Source: Sinorhizobium alkalisoli (GTDB taxonomy: Bacteria; Pseudomonadota; Alphaproteobacteria; Rhizobiales; Rhizobiaceae). Taken from it: DNA of 64,000 nt. Where the stretch lies: NCBI RefSeq assembly GCF_008932245.1, contig NZ_CP034909.1, positions 3,280,001 to 3,344,000 of the forward strand. Reading direction: 5' to 3'. The position numbers and the translations under genes are program-made. Positions 47,809-57,273 of the stretch are shown in pieces (within the stretch, counting starts at the first letter, position 1; each line of letters begins with the position of its first letter). Under the pieces are notes generated by a model. It had not been told where the DNA came from. It searched no databases and worked only from the letters and a program-made list of their open reading frames with translations.

Positions 47809-48450
47809 TCACTTCGTTCGACGTGAGAGATTTGCAATCTCGAGCACAACCGAATCCGGCTCGACAATACTTGCATGTTTTATCATGTCGAATTGAAAGC
47901 GGCTAACGGCTTTGTCGACTTCCTGCTGATAATCCCGCCCTTTATGGAAGAATGCGACGGTTTTCGAGTCCGCCTGCAACATCCAGGGCGCGGAATAATC
48001 GAGCAGTTGCGTGAGATCCGCCAAGGCGCGGGCGGAAATGGCGTCGCAGCGGGGAATCATCGATGGGGCCGATTCGATGCGAATCGGGTGTACGGACCCC
48101 CGCGCCCCGGTTTCCTGCAGAGCCACGCGCAAGAATGCGGCCTTTTTGTTGTTGCTCTCGACCAGATGGACCCAACCGTCCGATAGACCGGAGAGGCAGA
48201 TGGCGGTAATGACACCCGGAAAGCCGCCGCCACTGCCAAGATCCACCCAGGTTTTCGGGGATGGGGACAGATGGAAGATCTGCAAGCTGTCCAATACATG
48301 GCGCTGCCACAGATCATCAAGAGTAGAGGGCGCGACCAGGTTGATCGACTTCGCCCACTTCTGGAAAAGGCGGCCGAAGTGCTCCAGCTTGTCCTGCGTT
48401 TCACGTGAAACACGCAGACCGTTCAGTCTGCCAGTGGGACTCGTTTTCAT
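47809..48450 (-). CDS. rsmG: 16S rRNA m7G527 methyltransferase
   Basis: 213 residues. SAM-binding segment [19 protein letters not shown] and the preceding [24 protein letters not shown] are family hallmarks; loss of RsmG gives low-level streptomycin resistance in other bacteria. The start overlaps the mnmG stop by ATGA. A parS-like site is embedded in codons 13-18, where it is read as R-V-S-R-E-T. Part of the mnmG-rsmG-parA-parB operon. Confidence 0.96.
   Translation of the reverse strand: MKTSPTGRLNGLRVSRETQDKLEHFGRLFQKWAKSINLVAPSTLDDLWQRHVLDSLQIFHLSPSPKTWVDLGSGGGFPGVITAICLSGLSDGWVHLVESNNKKAAFLRVALQETGARGSVHPIRIESAPSMIPRCDAISARALADLTQLLDYSAPWMLQADSKTVAFFHKGRDYQQEVDKAVSRFQFDMIKHASIVEPDSVVLEIANLSRRTK
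48397..48412. promoter_or_regulatory. parS site inside rsmG coding sequence
   Basis: CGTTTCACGTGAAACA agrees with the parS consensus at 15 of 16 bases. It lies within codons 13-18 of rsmG, about 0.6 kb from parA, and encodes SRET on the minus strand. It is one of the two best matches in the window. Confidence 0.9.
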
Positions 48451-50327
48451 TGTAGACTCTGCCCCGCCACACGCTTCGTCCCGCGGTCCTGTCGCCTAAG
48501 ACAAGACAAGATCAGGGACACCGCCGCCGGCGTCATTCCATCGACCTTGATGGCCTGCGCCAAATTGCGCGGCCGCTGCTGTGCCAGTTTCTGCTTCAAT
48601 TCATTAGACAGACCGGGCAACGCGCTGTAATCGAAGTCATCCGGAATCGTTGCACTTTCCTCCCGACGGATGCCCGCGATGTCCGCGGCTTGGCGGTCCA
48701 TGTAGACCGCATAGGCCGCATCGATTTCCAGCGCTTCCACAACTCTGCCGTCAATGCCCGCGAGTTCGGGCCAGAGCGATTTCAGTCCAGCGATTGATTG
48801 CTCCGGGTAGGAAAGTATGTCGAAGGCCGATCGGCGCTGACCATCCTGATTGAGCTTCAGACCGTAAGATCTGCCCTGCGAAGGTGTGATCGACAGCGAC
48901 TGCAGCAGCGTCCGGCCGGCGTCATAGGCGCGCCGCCAGGCCTCGAAACGGCTGCGGCGCGCGGCGCCCACGCAGCCCAGCTCGACACCCACCGGCGTCA
49001 GGCGCATATCAGCATTGTCCGCTCGCAGCGACAACCTGTATTCCGCCCGCGAGGTGAACATCCGGTAGGGCTCGGAAATGCCGCGCGAGGTCAGATCGTC
49101 GATCATCACGCCAATATAGGAATCGGTCCGGCTGAAGACGAATGGCTCGCGCCCGACCGCCGCCAGCGCCGCATTCAGTCCCGCGACCAACCCCTGCGCG
49201 CCGGCTTCCTCGTAACCCGTCGTGCCATTGATCTGCCCCGCCAGATACAGGCCGGGGATCTTCCGCACTGCCAATGTGAGCTGCAGCTCTCGCGGGTCGA
49301 CATGATCATATTCGATTGCATAGCCGGGCTGAAGGATACTCACCTCTTCAAGACCAGGAATGGTACGAATGAATGCCTCCTGCACCTCCTCCGGAAGCGA
49401 GGTGGAGATTCCGTTCGGATAGACGGTGTCGTCGTCCAATCCCTCCGGCTCCAGGAAGATCTGGTGACCATCCCGTTCGCCAAAGCGGACGATCTTGTCT
49501 TCGATCGAGGGGCAATAGCGCGGACCGACACCTTCGATCTGGCCGGAATACATCGCCGATCGATGAATATTCTCTGCAATGATCCTGTGCGTCGAATCCG
49601 TCGTGCGCGTAACCCCGCACTCGATCTGGCGATTGACGATGCGATCGGTCATGAAGGAGAAGGGAACAGGGTCTTCGTCTGGACCCTGACGGCCGACCCG
49701 ATCCCAATCGATGGTACGCCCGTCGAGGCGTGCCGGCGTCCCAGTCTTCAACCGGCCAAGCTGCAGACCGAAGCGTGCCAGCGTTGCGGAGAGACCGAGG
49801 GACGGCTCCTCTCCGACCCGACCCGCCGGAATCTTGCGATCGCCAATGTGGATCAAGCCCTTCAGGAAGGTTCCGGTGGTCAGCACCACGGCCCGGGCAC
49901 GAAAGTGTCTTCCGTCTTTGGTGATCACGCCGCAGACCGTGCCGTCTTCGGTGAGCAGATCGAAGGCATCCCCTTCGATCACCGAAAGATTCGTCGCATC
50001 GATTTCGCGCTGCATCGCCTGGCGATAGAGCTTTCGATCCGCCTGGGTTCGCGGGCCACGCACGGCTGGACCTTTGCGGCGATTAAGCAGACGGAACTGG
50101 ATACCGGCGGCATCGGCAACGCGCCCCATCAGCCCGTCCAATGCGTCGATCTCGCGCACCAAATGTCCCTTGCCCAAACCGCCGATCGCCGGATTGCAGG
50201 ACATGACGCCGATGGTTTCCTTCTTATGGGTGATCAAGGCGGTGCGGGCGCCGAGTCGCGCCGACACCGCGGCTGCCTCACAGCCCGCATGGCCGCCACC
50301 GACCACAATGACATCAAAGCTTTCCAT
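48447..50327 (-). CDS. mnmG: tRNA uridine-34 carboxymethylaminomethylation enzyme, FAD subunit
   Basis: 626 residues from the second ATG-like position; AGGAG lies just upstream, and a GTG one codon earlier is possible. It starts [19 protein letters not shown] with GGGHAG (10-15) for FAD. Further marks are [21 protein letters not shown], the catalytic-Cys region [14 protein letters not shown], and [29 protein letters not shown]. With MnmE it forms cmnm5U34 on tRNA. It follows mnmE on the same strand with about 250 bp carrying a repeat and a parS site. Confidence 0.97.
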   Translation of the reverse strand: MESFDVIVVGGGHAGCEAAAVSARLGARTALITHKKETIGVMSCNPAIGGLGKGHLVREIDALDGLMGRVADAAGIQFRLLNRRKGPAVRGPRTQADRKLYRQAMQREIDATNLSVIEGDAFDLLTEDGTVCGVITKDGRHFRARAVVLTTGTFLKGLIHIGDRKIPAGRVGEEPSLGLSATLARFGLQLGRLKTGTPARLDGRTIDWDRVGRQGPDEDPVPFSFMTDRIVNRQIECGVTRTTDSTHRIIAENIHRSAMYSGQIEGVGPRYCPSIEDKIVRFGERDGHQIFLEPEGLDDDTVYPNGISTSLPEEVQEAFIRTIPGLEEVSILQPGYAIEYDHVDPRELQLTLAVRKIPGLYLAGQINGTTGYEEAGAQGLVAGLNAALAAVGREPFVFSRTDSYIGVMIDDLTSRGISEPYRMFTSRAEYRLSLRADNADMRLTPVGVELGCVGAARRSRFEAWRRAYDAGRTLLQSLSITPSQGRSYGLKLNQDGQRRSAFDILSYPEQSIAGLKSLWPELAGIDGRVVEALEIDAAYAVYMDRQAADIAGIRREESATIPDDFDYSALPGLSNELKQKLAQQRPRNLAQAIKVDGMTPAAVSLILSCLRRQDRGTKRVAGQSLQ

Positions 50328-50341
50328 CACCTGCTCCTGTC

Positions 50342-50460
50342 TGCAGCGCCGTGCAGCCCCGTATCAGGCGCGTGAAGGTCGCTGTAGCATTTGAACCTGC
50401 ACTGTGTCTTCGTGCTTGTAGCGCCGCGCGTCATCACGCAAAATCGCTGCACATACCGAC
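50342..50460. repeat. Mosaic repeat copies between mnmE and mnmG
   Basis: ctgcagcgccgtgcagccccgtatcaggcgcgtgaaggtcgctgtagcatttgaacctgc is a CGCTGT-family copy; a second partial copy, tgtagcgccgcgcgtcatcacgcaaaatcgctgc, follows at 50427-50450. They lie upstream of mnmG. Confidence 0.55.
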
Positions 50461-50531
50461 TTTCGGCCGACGCGCGCGACACATGCAGTCGTCCGCCTGT
50501 TGATTCTTAATTTGCAGCTCCCTGTCAAGGA

Positions 50532-50547
50532 CGTTTCACGTGAAACG
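50532..50547. promoter_or_regulatory. parS site upstream of mnmG
   Basis: CGTTTCACGTGAAACG is a perfect 16-bp palindrome matching 14 of 16 bases of the parS consensus. It lies in the mnmE-mnmG gap, 29 bp past the mnmE stop. On the mnmG strand a TTGACA lies just downstream of it, possibly a -35 box. Confidence 0.88.
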
Positions 50548-50575
50548 GGTTGCCTGACCCGGCCGCTTGCAATTG

Positions 50576-51895
50576 TCATTTCCCGACGCAGAATTCGGAG
50601 AATATCACGTCGAGAAGATTCTCCACATCGACACGCCCAGTGATCCGGCCAAGAGCATTGCTCGCCAGTCGCAATTGCTCCGCCTGAAGATCGAGCCCTT
50701 CCGTGGCCAAGCCGCGCTCCAACGCAGCACTGGCTTGCCGCAGGCAATCGACATGTCGCTTCCGCGACGGCATGGCAAAGGACGTCCGCCCCGCAAGGTC
50801 CGGCAGAAAGGCCGTCAATTCCTGGAGCAGGTCAGCGATGCCCGCACCAGTCTTTGTCGATAGAAAGACGTCGGCATCCGTCGGCTGCCAGGCCGTATCA
50901 CCGCGATCCAGTTTCGTTGCCACCCGGATCACCGGCACATCGTCCGTGATCGCCTCATCCAGATGGAATGCGCCCGGCTTTTCCGATAATAGCAGGACCA
51001 AATCGGCATGCCCGATGATCTCCCGCGCCCGGCGAATGCCTTCGCGCTCGACCAGTTCCTCCGTCTCCCGCAGTCCCGCCGTATCGAACAGTTTAACCGA
51101 GAATCCGGCTAAGGAAAGGTCGACGGACAGAACGTCGCGGGTTGTGCCGGCGATCTCCGTCACGATGGCAATGTCTCTCTTGGCGAGCGCATTGAGCAGG
51201 CTCGACTTACCGGCATTCGGCTCCCCGGCGATGACGATCTTCAAGCCATCGCGGATTATCTCGGCAAGACCTGCCTCATCGACATGCGTGTCGATTTCAT
51301 TCCTCAAGGTCACGATGTCGGCCCAGATAGACGCGCTGACCGAGCCGGGAATGTCGTCCTCATCGGCAAAGTCGAGTTCGGCTTCGATCATCGCGCGGGC
51401 ATGAGTCAGGCGCTGCGCCCATGCCTGATAGAGAGCCGAGTTGCCGCCGTGCGCCTGTTCGAGAGCAAGCCGGCGCTGCATCTCGGTCTCGGCTGCGATC
51501 AGATCGGCGATGCCCTCGACCTCGACGAGATCCATCCTGCCGTTTTGAAAGGCGCGCCGGGAAAACTCGCCCGCTTCCGCATGGCGAAAGCCGTCGATCT
51601 GCGACAACTCGTCAAGGACAGCGTGCACGACCGCCCGCCCGCCATGGATCTGCAACTCGCAGCAATCTTCACCGGTAAACGATGACGGGCCCGGAAAATA
51701 GAGCACTAGACCGTTGTCCAATGCTCGACCGTTTCGAGTCCGAATCGTTCTGAGGGCCGCAGTACGGGCTCTAGGCAGCGCCCCGCAAAGCCGCACCAGC
51801 GCATCGGCCACTCCAGGACCGCTGACGCGGATGATCGCAACACCCGCTGGCAGGGCACCGCTGGAAAGAGCGTATATCGTGTCGGTAAACTGCAT
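50576..51895 (-). CDS. mnmE: tRNA modification GTPase MnmE
   Basis: 439 residues from MQFTDTIYALSSGALPAGVAIIRVSGP; a longer frame upstream lacks family similarity. The N-terminal folate-binding domain is followed by helices and a G domain with P-loop GEPNAGKSS (224-232), switch GTTRDV, DTAGLRE (G3) and ATKLD (G4). The C-terminal CVGK supplies the Cys-x-Gly-Lys required for tRNA modification. It works as a homodimer with MnmG. Located just downstream of rho on the same strand, with a 400-bp gap holding a terminator and a parS-like site. Confidence 0.97.
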   Translation of the reverse strand: MQFTDTIYALSSGALPAGVAIIRVSGPGVADALVRLCGALPRARTAALRTIRTRNGRALDNGLVLYFPGPSSFTGEDCCELQIHGGRAVVHAVLDELSQIDGFRHAEAGEFSRRAFQNGRMDLVEVEGIADLIAAETEMQRRLALEQAHGGNSALYQAWAQRLTHARAMIEAELDFADEDDIPGSVSASIWADIVTLRNEIDTHVDEAGLAEIIRDGLKIVIAGEPNAGKSSLLNALAKRDIAIVTEIAGTTRDVLSVDLSLAGFSVKLFDTAGLRETEELVEREGIRRAREIIGHADLVLLLSEKPGAFHLDEAITDDVPVIRVATKLDRGDTAWQPTDADVFLSTKTGAGIADLLQELTAFLPDLAGRTSFAMPSRKRHVDCLRQASAALERGLATEGLDLQAEQLRLASNALGRITGRVDVENLLDVIFSEFCVGK

Positions 51896-52084
51896 CGAAC
51901 TATGGGGACCCGGCAGGCGGGCCTCAGCCTCGCGCCGGCTTCGCTTTCTTCCGGTTTCACTTGGGACGCGGTACTTGGCTGCGGCGAGCATTGATCGCAT
52001 CGATCGCATACCCGGACGGCGCGAGACTTATGCACATGTCCTTGCCGGAAAATCAAGCGGCACCCGAAGCGGTAGGGAGCGGCA

Positions 52085-52100
52085 CGTTTCACGTGAATCA
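52085..52100. promoter_or_regulatory. parS-like site upstream of mnmE
   Basis: CGTTTCACGTGAATCA matches the parS consensus at 14 of 16 bases and is identical to the copy at 35240. It lies 190 bp upstream of the mnmE start. Confidence 0.78.
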
Positions 52101-52149
52101 TCGCGCAGCGCCTTCGGGTCCATTCCGAATCCGGCTATCAGTCTAGCAT

Positions 52150-52183
52150 GAAAAGAAAGAGGCCGGGATTGAGAATCCCGGCC
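52150..52183 (-). terminator. Intrinsic terminator of rho
   Basis: GGCCGGGATT-gag-AATCCCGGCC (52161-52183) is a perfect 10-bp stem. Read on the minus strand it is followed by TCTTTCTTTTC, a T-rich tail. It lies about 120 bp past the rho stop. Confidence 0.8.
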
Positions 52184-52300
52184 CTTGAACCGGCGCGCGT
52201 CGATTCGGGTGCGGAAAAATCTGTAACGCTTTCAGTCTGCGCATCGAACTTTCCGAAAATCGGGTACGATTTCGCACCGAGGGCCTAGCGTCGCAATTCG

Positions 52301-53566
52301 TCAAGCGTTCATCGAGTCGAAGAAATCCCCGTTGTTCTTCGTCTGCTTGAGTTTGTCGATGAGGAACTCGATCGCATCCGTCGTCCCCATCGGGGCGAGA
52401 ATCCGGCGTAGCACGAAGATCTTCTGCAGTTCGTGCCGCGGCACCAGCAGGTCTTCCTTGCGCGTCCCCGACTTGAGGATATCCATCGCCGGGAAGATGC
52501 GCTTGTCGGCGACCTTCCGGTCGAGCACGATTTCGGAGTTGCCGGTACCCTTGAACTCCTCGAAGATGACCTCGTCCATGCGGCTGCCTGTATCGATCAG
52601 CGCGGTGGCGATGATGGTGAGAGAACCGCCTTCCTCGATGTTGCGGGCTGCGCCGAAGAAGCGCTTCGGCCGCTGCAAGGCATTGGCGTCGACGCCGCCG
52701 GTCAGAACCTTGCCGGAAGAGGGCACGACCGTGTTGTAGGCCCGGCCGAGGCGGGTGATCGAATCGAGAAGGATGACGACGTCGCGACCGTGCTCGACGA
52801 GGCGCTTGGCCTTCTCGATGACCATTTCGGCGACCTGCACGTGACGCGTCGCCGGCTCATCGAAGGTCGAGGACACCACTTCGCCCTTGACCGAGCGCTG
52901 CATGTCCGTGACTTCTTCCGGTCGCTCGTCGATCAGCAACACGATCAAATAGCATTCCGGGTGGTTGGCGGTGATCGAATGGGCGATATTCTGCAAGAGC
53001 ACCGTCTTACCGGTACGCGGCGGCGCCACAATCAGCCCGCGCTGCCCCTTGCCGAGCGGCGCCACCAGATCGATGACGCGGGCCGAAAGATCCTTCGAGG
53101 TCGGGACCTCAAGCTCCATCTTGAACCGCTCGTTCGGGTAAAGCGGCGTCAGGTTGTCGAAATGAACCTTGTGGCGGATCTTCTCCGGATCGTCGAAATT
53201 GATCGTGTTGACCTTGAGAAGCGCAAAGTAACGCTCGCCTTCCTTCGGCCCGCGGATCGGCCCTTCCACCGTGTCGCCGGTCTTCAGCGAAAAACGGCGG
53301 ATCTGCGAGGGGGAGATGTAGATGTCGTCCGGACCCGGAAGGTAGTTTGCGTTCGCCGATCGCAGGAAGCCGAATCCGTCCTGAAGGACTTCCACGACGC
53401 CTTCTCCGATGATCTCGATGTCCTGCGTCGCCAGCATTTTGAGGATCGCAAACATCAGTTCCTGCTTGCGCATGGTGCTGGCGTTTTCCACCTCGAGTTC
53501 TTCGGCAAAGGCAAGGAGATCGGTCGGCGTCTTGTTCTTGAGTTCTTGTAGCTTCATTTCAGCCAT
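52301..53566 (-). CDS. rho: Transcription termination factor Rho
   Basis: 421 residues. N-terminal helix domain ([42 protein letters not shown]), RNA-binding cold-shock fold ([37 protein letters not shown]), Walker [10 protein letters not shown], then [15 protein letters not shown] and [26 protein letters not shown] for the Q- and R-loops. It is the hexameric helicase that ends transcripts. Its own transcript ends in an intrinsic terminator. A parS-like site lies upstream, in a possible rho promoter. Confidence 0.98.
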   Translation of the reverse strand: MAEMKLQELKNKTPTDLLAFAEELEVENASTMRKQELMFAILKMLATQDIEIIGEGVVEVLQDGFGFLRSANANYLPGPDDIYISPSQIRRFSLKTGDTVEGPIRGPKEGERYFALLKVNTINFDDPEKIRHKVHFDNLTPLYPNERFKMELEVPTSKDLSARVIDLVAPLGKGQRGLIVAPPRTGKTVLLQNIAHSITANHPECYLIVLLIDERPEEVTDMQRSVKGEVVSSTFDEPATRHVQVAEMVIEKAKRLVEHGRDVVILLDSITRLGRAYNTVVPSSGKVLTGGVDANALQRPKRFFGAARNIEEGGSLTIIATALIDTGSRMDEVIFEEFKGTGNSEIVLDRKVADKRIFPAMDILKSGTRKEDLLVPRHELQKIFVLRRILAPMGTTDAIEFLIDKLKQTKNNGDFFDSMNA

Positions 53567-53679
53567 GAAGAGTCCATGTGTGATAAGGGAATGGAAGGTG
53601 GGCGTGATTTTCGTAAGGGAGCTGCGAGGGGGGAGAGGCAGGCTCTAAACTTTGTCACGGGCCATGCAGGAGATGCACG

Positions 53680-53708
53680 AAAATAGCGATTCACGTGAAA
53701 CGCCGCAA
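53680..53708 (-). promoter_or_regulatory. Possible rho promoter overlapped by a parS-like site
   Basis: On the minus strand TTGCGG (53708-53703) and TATTTT (53685-53680) are 17 bp apart, leading to rho 115 bp on. The spacer contains CGATTCACGTGAAACG (53687-53702), with the core of parS and 13 of 16 consensus matches. ParB binding here could compete with RNA polymerase; this is inference. Confidence 0.5.
53687..53702. promoter_or_regulatory. parS-like site between rho and hemJ
   Basis: CGATTCACGTGAAACG keeps the TTCACGTGAA core and agrees with TGTTTCACGTGAAACA at 13 of 16 bases. It lies about 1.7 kb from the putative oriC. Confidence 0.68.
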
Positions 53709-53758
53709 GGGGTCCTCGCAAATTAGCGACAACTATCGCAGCTGCGAATCGATTGAAT

Positions 53759-54301
53759 TCAAAACGGTTTCACGACAACGAGGATGACGATGAGGATCAT
53801 CAGCAGCGTCGGGACCTCGTTCATCAGCCTCCAATAGCGTGCGTTCCGGCGATTTTCGTCTCGCCCGAAGGCCGCAACCGCCCGGCTGTAGTGCACGTGT
53901 ACGAGGGTCAAGAGCAGCACGGACAACAGTTTGGCGTGCAGCCATCCTCCACGAAACCCGTATACGTCCCAGGCAAGATAAAGACCGAGCCCCCAGGTGA
54001 TCATCATCGCCGGGTTCATGATGACCTTCAGAAGCCGCTGTTCCATGATCTTGAAGGTCTCGGACTGCGGCGATCCGCGCGGTGCGTCCGTGTGATAGAT
54101 GAAAAGCCGCGGCATGTAGAGAAGGGCCGCCATCCAGGAAATCACCGCAATGATATGGAGCGCCTTGACCCACAGATAGAGATCGTCGGGCCTTGCGGCG
54201 AAGAGGGCGCCCAACAGGGCCGCAAAGGCGGCAAGGGCGATCATTGCCCGAAGCCGCGCCCGCTTGCCTGGAGCGCTGTCGCTCTGCCTTTCGCCCATCA
54301 T
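53759..54301 (-). CDS. hemJ: Protoporphyrinogen IX oxidase HemJ
   Basis: 180 residues with four or five hydrophobic segments. [49 protein letters not shown] and [22 protein letters not shown] hold the conserved His residues that bind haem in this family, which replaces HemG/HemY in many bacteria. It oxidises protoporphyrinogen IX in the inner membrane. The ATG overlaps the hemE stop by ATGA, so hemE and hemJ form a coupled unit. The N-terminus [20 protein letters not shown] is basic and cytoplasmic. Confidence 0.9.
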   Translation of the reverse strand: MMGERQSDSAPGKRARLRAMIALAAFAALLGALFAARPDDLYLWVKALHIIAVISWMAALLYMPRLFIYHTDAPRGSPQSETFKIMEQRLLKVIMNPAMMITWGLGLYLAWDVYGFRGGWLHAKLLSVLLLTLVHVHYSRAVAAFGRDENRRNARYWRLMNEVPTLLMILIVILVVVKPF

Positions 54302-55344
54302 CGCTCCCCGCGGACGCGTGCCACGAGCGCGGCGACATGGTCCGGCCTGGCGTCAGGGGTGATGCCGTGGCCGAGATTGAAGATCAGCGGCCCGTTGCCG
54401 AGCACGTCGAGAATCCGGTCGATACCGCCCTCCATCGCCGCTCCGCCGGCGACCACGCGCAACGGATCGAGATTCCCTTGGACCGGCCCCTCCTTCTGCA
54501 ATTCCGCCGCAAAGGAAAGGGGCAACGTCCAGTCGAGGCCGATGGCGTCCGCCCCGGTCGCTTGCCGATAGTTCCTGAGCTGCAGCCCGGCGCCTTTGGC
54601 AAAGGCGATCACTTTGGCAGACGGCCTGCGAGCGCGAACGGATGCAATCATCCGCCGGACGGGCTCGACGGCAAAGCGCGCAAACTCCTCCTCACCGAGC
54701 ACGCCGGCCCAGGAGTCGAAGATCTGCACCGCATCCGCACCGGCATCGATCTGCGCCACGAGATAGTCGGCCGAAACGTCGGCCAGAAATGTCAGCAGCC
54801 GTTCGAAAGCCTCACGATAGCGATAGGCAAAGAGCCGAGCGGGCGCCTGGTCGGGTGTCCCGTGCCCGGCGATCATATAGGTCGCGACCGTCCACGGGGC
54901 GCCGCAGAAGCCGAGGAGCGTCGTTTCCACCGGCAATTCTCGCCGCAACCGCGACACCGTTTCGATGACCGGCGCGAGATGGCCGGATACGCCATCGGCG
55001 TTGAGCAGGGCAATGCCGTCGGCGTCGATCGGGTCCATGCGCGGTCCATGCCCCTCCTCGAAGCGAACATTGCGATGAAGCGCGTCGGGAATGACGAGGA
55101 TGTCGGAAAAGAGAATCGCCGCATCAAAGCCGTAGCGGCGGATCGGCTGCAGCGTCACCTCGACGGCGAGATCGGGCGTATAACAGAGATCGAGAAAGCT
55201 CCCGGCCTTCGCCCGCGTCTGGCGATATTCCGGAAGATATCGGCCCGCCTGGCGCATCAGCCAAACCGGGGGCGGGGTGACGCATTTCCCGTCCAACACC
55301 TCCATCACCTTTCGATGTTTCTCGGCCACGGCTTCGTTCCCCAA
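54298..55344 (-). CDS. hemE: Uroporphyrinogen decarboxylase
   Basis: 348 residues. [21 protein letters not shown] (residues about 20-40) carries the two Arg that bind substrate carboxylates; [16 protein letters not shown] and [23 protein letters not shown] at the end are typical. It decarboxylates uroporphyrinogen III to coproporphyrinogen III in haem synthesis. Its 5' side faces the putative oriC, a layout shared by Caulobacter and rhizobia. Confidence 0.97.
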   Translation of the reverse strand: MGNEAVAEKHRKVMEVLDGKCVTPPPVWLMRQAGRYLPEYRQTRAKAGSFLDLCYTPDLAVEVTLQPIRRYGFDAAILFSDILVIPDALHRNVRFEEGHGPRMDPIDADGIALLNADGVSGHLAPVIETVSRLRRELPVETTLLGFCGAPWTVATYMIAGHGTPDQAPARLFAYRYREAFERLLTFLADVSADYLVAQIDAGADAVQIFDSWAGVLGEEEFARFAVEPVRRMIASVRARRPSAKVIAFAKGAGLQLRNYRQATGADAIGLDWTLPLSFAAELQKEGPVQGNLDPLRVVAGGAAMEGGIDRILDVLGNGPLIFNLGHGITPDARPDHVAALVARVRGER

Positions 55345-55735
55345 TCTAAAAACAAATCTATTTGAAATGGTTTCTATTTCTTAGAGTCGGTGACTATCAA
55401 GGATTAAAATCAATCCTCACTTCGTCCAGAAGGGCGGCAAAGCCCCGCGTCGCACGGGAGGGAAATCGCCTGACCGAGCCCTGAAGTGAGGAAAGCTCAA
55501 AAAGCCGAGCTTCGTCAAAACCTTGGATGCCGTTGAGGAATGGCGCTACCTGTGGACAAGAAGTGGATCCGCGTGACAATTTGTCTTCCGCATGAGTCTT
55601 GTCCACAGCGGTGCGTCCGGGTTTTCCGCCCGGGTCTTCGATGTGAATAACCGGGCGCTTTTCCACTTGCCTGATCGCTGCCCGCGATTTTAGCTGTCTT
55701 TCGTCCCGACCTATCAACAGCCCCCGGAGAATTGC
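55345..55735. other. Putative chromosomal replication origin (oriC)
   Basis: The gap between divergent hemE and the PPDK regulator gene begins with an AT-rich stretch (about 55345-55415, including aaaaacaaatctatttgaaatggtttctatttcttag) that could be the unwinding element. DnaA-box-like 9-mers follow: TGTGGACAA (55551-55559), TTGTCCACA (55599-55607), TGTGAATAA (55642-55650), TTTTCCACT (55659-55667) and CTATCAACA (55711-55719); the first three each have one mismatch to TTATCCACA on one strand. A GGATT/AATCC inverted repeat lies at 55401-55416. Gene context (hemE, maf, aroE, coaE, dnaQ, parAB nearby) is the classical alphaproteobacterial origin. No IHF or CtrA site was established. Confidence 0.82.
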
Positions 55736-56557
55736 GTGGAGAATCCAAAAAACTATTTCCATCTCCACCTCGTCTCCGATTCGACCGGCGAGACGCTGAT
55801 CGCCGCCGGCCGTGCGGCGGCGGCGCAGTTTCAGACCTCCCACGCACTGGAACATGTCTATCCGCTGATCCGCAACAAGAAGCAGCTGATGCAGGTTCTG
55901 GACGCGATCGACGGCGCACCGGGGATCGTGCTCTACACCATCGTCGACCGGGAACTCGCCGGCATCATCGACCAGCGCTGCCGCGAGATGGGCGTCCCCA
56001 GCGTCTCCGTGCTGGATCCGATCATCGAATTGTTTCAGTCCTATCTCGGTTCTCCGTCCCGCCGCCGCTCGGGCGCGCAACACGTGATGGACGCCGATTA
56101 TTTCGCCCGCATCGAAGCGCTGAATTTCACGATGGACCATGATGACGGCCAGATGCCGGCCGATTTCAACGCGGCCGATGTCGTGCTGGTCGGCGTCAGC
56201 CGTACGTCGAAAACCCCGACGAGCATCTATCTCGCCAATCGCGGCATCAAGACTGCCAATATTCCGATCGTCCCGGGTGTGTCCTTGCCCGATTCACTGC
56301 TACAGGCGACGAATCCGCTGATCGTCGGTCTCATTGCCAGCGCCGACCGGCTGTCGCAGGTCCGCCAACACCGCCTGCTCGGCATGACGCATGGCTTTCA
56401 TGGCGAGGAATATACGGACAGGGCGGCAATCGCCGAAGAGCTGAAATATGCGCGCATGCTTTGCGCCCGCAACAATTGGCCGGTGATCGACGTCACCCGC
56501 CGCTCGATCGAAGAAACCGCCGCCGCGATCGTTGCCCTTCGTCCGCGGCTCAGATAA
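55736..56557 (+). CDS. Pyruvate phosphate dikinase regulatory protein (kinase/phosphotransferase, DUF299)
   Basis: 273 residues from a GTG with CGGAGA upstream. The P-loop-like [15 protein letters not shown] lies at 153-167. [23 protein letters not shown] at the N-terminus and [17 protein letters not shown] near the end are family-typical. The protein phosphorylates and activates or inactivates PPDK or PEP synthetase using ADP and phosphate. In alphaproteobacteria it is the gene immediately next to oriC. It leads a rightward run with maf, aroE and coaE. Confidence 0.94.
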   Translation: MENPKNYFHLHLVSDSTGETLIAAGRAAAAQFQTSHALEHVYPLIRNKKQLMQVLDAIDGAPGIVLYTIVDRELAGIIDQRCREMGVPSVSVLDPIIELFQSYLGSPSRRRSGAQHVMDADYFARIEALNFTMDHDDGQMPADFNAADVVLVGVSRTSKTPTSIYLANRGIKTANIPIVPGVSLPDSLLQATNPLIVGLIASADRLSQVRQHRLLGMTHGFHGEEYTDRAAIAEELKYARMLCARNNWPVIDVTRRSIEETAAAIVALRPRLR

Positions 56558-56568
56558 GCGAAACGGAA

Positions 56569-56602
56569 GGCTGGACGGCGGCATGCAGGCGAGCCGCCAG
56601 CC
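56569..56602. repeat. Hairpin between PPDK regulator and maf
   Basis: GGCTGG and CCAGCC, with inner CGGC/GCCG pairs, fold into an interrupted 10-bp stem 11 bp past the stop. On the minus strand it would be followed by T-less sequence; terminator function is unsupported. Confidence 0.3.
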
Positions 56603-56673
56603 AAAACCTTGGCGTAAGCCGCGCGATCGTCGGATCCGCTCGATCGCCGCGAAATCCATGCGGGATTGGAACA

Positions 56674-57273
56674 ATGACATCCTCGCTCGTGCTGGCCTCG
56701 GCCAGTCCATTTCGTCGGGCCCTTCTCGAAAATGCAGGGCTGACATTCGATGCCCGCGCCGCCGAGATCGATGAGCGGGCGCTGGAGTGGCCGCTCGAAC
56801 GCGCAGGTGCTTCGCCGGTCGATGTGGCACTGGCGCTGGCGGAGGCGAAGGCGCGGGACGTGGCCCGCCAGTTCCCTGGCGCGATCGTGATCGGCAGCGA
56901 CCAGACGATGTCGCTCGGGCCGCGGGTCTATCACAAACCGAGGGACATGGCCGAAGCAGCCGACCATCTCCTGTCTCTGGCGGGCAAGACGCACAGCCTG
57001 AACAGCGCGATCACCCTCGTCCGCGCTGGCGACGTGCTCTGGCGCCACGTGTCCACCGCCCATATGACGGTCCGTCCCTTGAGCGCGGACTTTGTCGAGC
57101 GACACCTGGAACGCGTCGGCGTGAAGGCGCTGGCGAGCGTCGGTGCCTATCAACTCGAGGGCGAGGGCATCCAACTCTTCGAAAAGATCGAGGGCGATTA
57201 TTTTACGATTCTCGGCCTGCCGATGCTGCCGCTTCTTTCCAAGCTTCGCGAACTGGGTTCGATCGATGGATGA
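56674..57273 (+). CDS. maf: Maf-like nucleotide pyrophosphatase
   Basis: 199 residues from [23 protein letters not shown]; earlier codons give an Arg-rich non-family stretch. The LASASPFRR motif (7-15) binds the phosphates, and D76 in VIGSDQT is the likely catalytic Asp. Maf proteins hydrolyse dTTP/UTP or modified nucleotides and are linked to division arrest. It overlaps the next gene, aroE, by 8 bp. The overlap includes part of a parS site. Confidence 0.93.
   Translation: MTSSLVLASASPFRRALLENAGLTFDARAAEIDERALEWPLERAGASPVDVALALAEAKARDVARQFPGAIVIGSDQTMSLGPRVYHKPRDMAEAADHLLSLAGKTHSLNSAITLVRAGDVLWRHVSTAHMTVRPLSADFVERHLERVGVKALASVGAYQLEGEGIQLFEKIEGDYFTILGLPMLPLLSKLRELGSIDG

Larger units (their letters stand above)
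51896..52300. other. Gap between rho and mnmE with parS site, terminator and repeat tail
   Basis: From left to right it holds a promoter-bearing stretch for mnmE, a parS-like site (52085-52100), the intrinsic terminator of rho (52150-52183), and a mosaic repeat tail aatctgtaacgctttcagtctgcgcatcg (52209-52240). On the mnmE strand TTGATT (about 52050) with CATAAG 18 bp on is a weak promoter guess. No gene is supported. Confidence 0.55.
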
